Below are positions 37,353 through 38,227 of a DNA stretch of 38,227 nucleotides, one piece after another. Positions within the stretch are counted from its first letter, which is position 1. Every line of letters starts with the position of its first letter. The notes below the pieces were generated by a model. The model saw only the letters and a program-made list of their open reading frames with translations, was not told the origin of the DNA and did not search any database. The position numbers and the translations under genes were made by a program. The stretch is taken from contig NW_019775631.1 in NCBI RefSeq assembly GCF_001039355.2, positions 99,979 to 138,205 on the forward strand. Direction: 5' to 3'. This DNA comes from Lingula anatina (taxonomy: Eukaryota > Brachiopoda > Lingulata > Lingulida > Lingulidae).

Positions 37353-37723
37353 GGTCTCCTTTCCCGCTGCCATCTTTTCAGATGGCCCTTTATTAAATTT
37401 GAATTAAAGCATTAAAAATTCTCCTGGGGGGCACGTTAAAATTTACAAAGAGCCCGGTTGGAATTTGTGCTTCCACCTTTTTTTTCCTCTGTCAACAAAA
37501 TGAAGGGGGAGCACAAAATTTGGATATAAATGTTAACTAGAGTACCTACGCATGTTCGACTTTGTTTCATTGTTTGTTTGTTTTTTCCCTCTACTTGGGT
37601 TCCATATGGAACTTGTCACCGGCGAGGAAAAAATTTCCTGCAACCTTAAAAGCTTTGAGTAATGACACCACTGTAATCTTCATTTTCAACAGTTCTTATT
37701 TTTGACATTTTAAAACTCTTCAG

Positions 37724-37855
37724 GTGATGGCTTTAGATGCTACAGCTGCGAAGGTTATAAGGAAGGGTCTTGCGGAGAGTCCTTTACAGCAAGTAGCACC
37801 GTTTACTGTTACACCGCGTGCTACAAGAGCATAAGTACAGTGAACGTTCTCATAG
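37724..37855 (+). CDS. Ly6/uPAR-type protein exon 2
   Basis: Acceptor CTCTTCAG, donor ATAG|GTACAG. Encodes GFRCYSCEGYKEGSCGESF and VYCYTACYKS, the first half of a three-finger (LU) domain with five cysteines. Phase 1 at both ends. Confidence 0.82.
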
Positions 37856-38083
37856 GTACAGCATAAAAATAGTTTTATCCCTATAAGATACTGTACTGCC
37901 CGGTTGAAAGAGTACTTATGGAATATTTAAGGAAAAATGATAAATTTAATCAAATTTAATATATGTGTGCCTTTCATTCTATATGTGTCTGCCTGTCTAT
38001 TTAATTATTTTCAGTTATTTTTATTTACCCAATTTTTATTTACGGATTGGTTGATTAATCTTTTTATCTACTATCTCATCCAG

Positions 38084-38227
38084 GGTCTACTACATCGTAC
38101 TCGAGAGGCTGCTACGATTGGTCTCGAAATTCCATGACCTGCGACAAGAGTGGCGGTGGATTTGCCGGAATCGGCGCTGCTGCGGAGCACTGCTACTGCA
38201 ACACTGATTTGTGCAACTCCGCCTCAA
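38084..38227 (+). CDS. Ly6/uPAR-type protein exon 3 (partial, window edge)
   Basis: Acceptor CATCCAG. Encodes GSTTSYSRGCYDW, MTC, then EHCYCNTDLCNSAS. The closing CYC....CN is the LU-domain hallmark, and with exon 2 gives the full set of ten cysteines. The frame is open at the edge, so the expected GPI signal would lie outside. Such proteins are small, secreted or GPI-anchored. No reason is seen to call it a toxin. Confidence 0.85.

Larger units (their letters stand above)
35762..37723 (+). other. Ly6-type gene intron 1
   Basis: About 2 kb without recognised exons. It carries a C run (36235-36250), T runs (36467-36486 and 36586-36620), the second TTAA MITE and the second GGTGTAACG MITE. The open frame at 36935-37396 overlaps a MITE and has no family resemblance. 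Confidence 0.6.

Noticed and set aside
36935-37396. 153-codon open frame in the Ly6-type intron
   Set aside because: It overlaps the MITE at 37217-37352, has no signal peptide, motif or family resemblance, and lies between exons of another gene on the same strand.
35713-38227. Three-finger toxin interpretation of the Ly6-type gene
   Set aside because: The LU fold is shared by many non-toxic surface and secreted proteins. Ten cysteines and a multi-exon structure fit the general Ly6/uPAR family, and nothing here indicates venom use.

Overview
The window is animal nuclear DNA. It has spliced genes with GT-AG introns, long AT-rich introns, microsatellites, a tRNA-derived SINE and many short inverted-repeat transposons (MITEs). 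No bacterial, organellar or viral gene was recognised. The gene families present (SGLT-type SLC5 transporter, FMRFamide-receptor-like GPCR, ectodomain of the Methuselah-like/somatomedin-B type, PAN plus C-type lectin, Ly6/uPAR) and MITE ends of the form AGGGATAATAACTC suggest a marine spiralian, most likely a mollusc. A cephalochordate or brachiopod cannot be excluded.

Layout. (1) 223-3558, minus strand: two exons of a secreted or membrane-tethered protein with a Ser/Thr/Pro-rich repeat stalk, a somatomedin-B-like module and Cys-rich modules typical of Methuselah-like GPCR ectodomains. The readable gene appears to end at 223 with a hydrophobic tail and a poly(A) signal rather than a seven-helix domain. 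(2) 5944-25441, plus strand: an SLC5/SGLT sodium-solute cotransporter in about 14 exons, of which 13 were located with matching splice phases. (3) 9138-10349, plus strand: an intronless rhodopsin-family peptide GPCR inside intron 1 of the SLC5 gene, followed by a SINE in its 3' UTR. (4) 26427-30349, plus strand: a four-exon secreted PAN/C-type-lectin protein. Its 55-bp second exon was found only by splice-phase matching. (5) About 31300-35300: mostly repeats, with nested MITEs and a 1,712-bp exact duplication. (6) 35713-38227, plus strand: a Ly6/uPAR three-finger protein that runs off the right edge.

Assembly structure matters here. Four single N characters (13513, 16168, 20257, 33558) sit at sequence joins, and each borders duplicated or missing sequence. 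Exon 2 of the SLC5 gene is present twice. Exons 7-10 are present twice, with only synonymous differences between copies. The expected exon 6 is absent beside the N at 16168. The 1,712-bp duplication abuts the N at 33558. The simplest reading is a highly heterozygous genome whose two haplotypes were laid end to end. As a by-product, the duplicated blocks expose two transposon insertions that differ between haplotypes.

I saw no convincing new multi-gene system. The points most worth following are the receptor-like ectodomain with a possible GPI-type tail, the lectin with a rearranged loop cysteine pattern, and the MITE families whose target-site duplications can be read directly.
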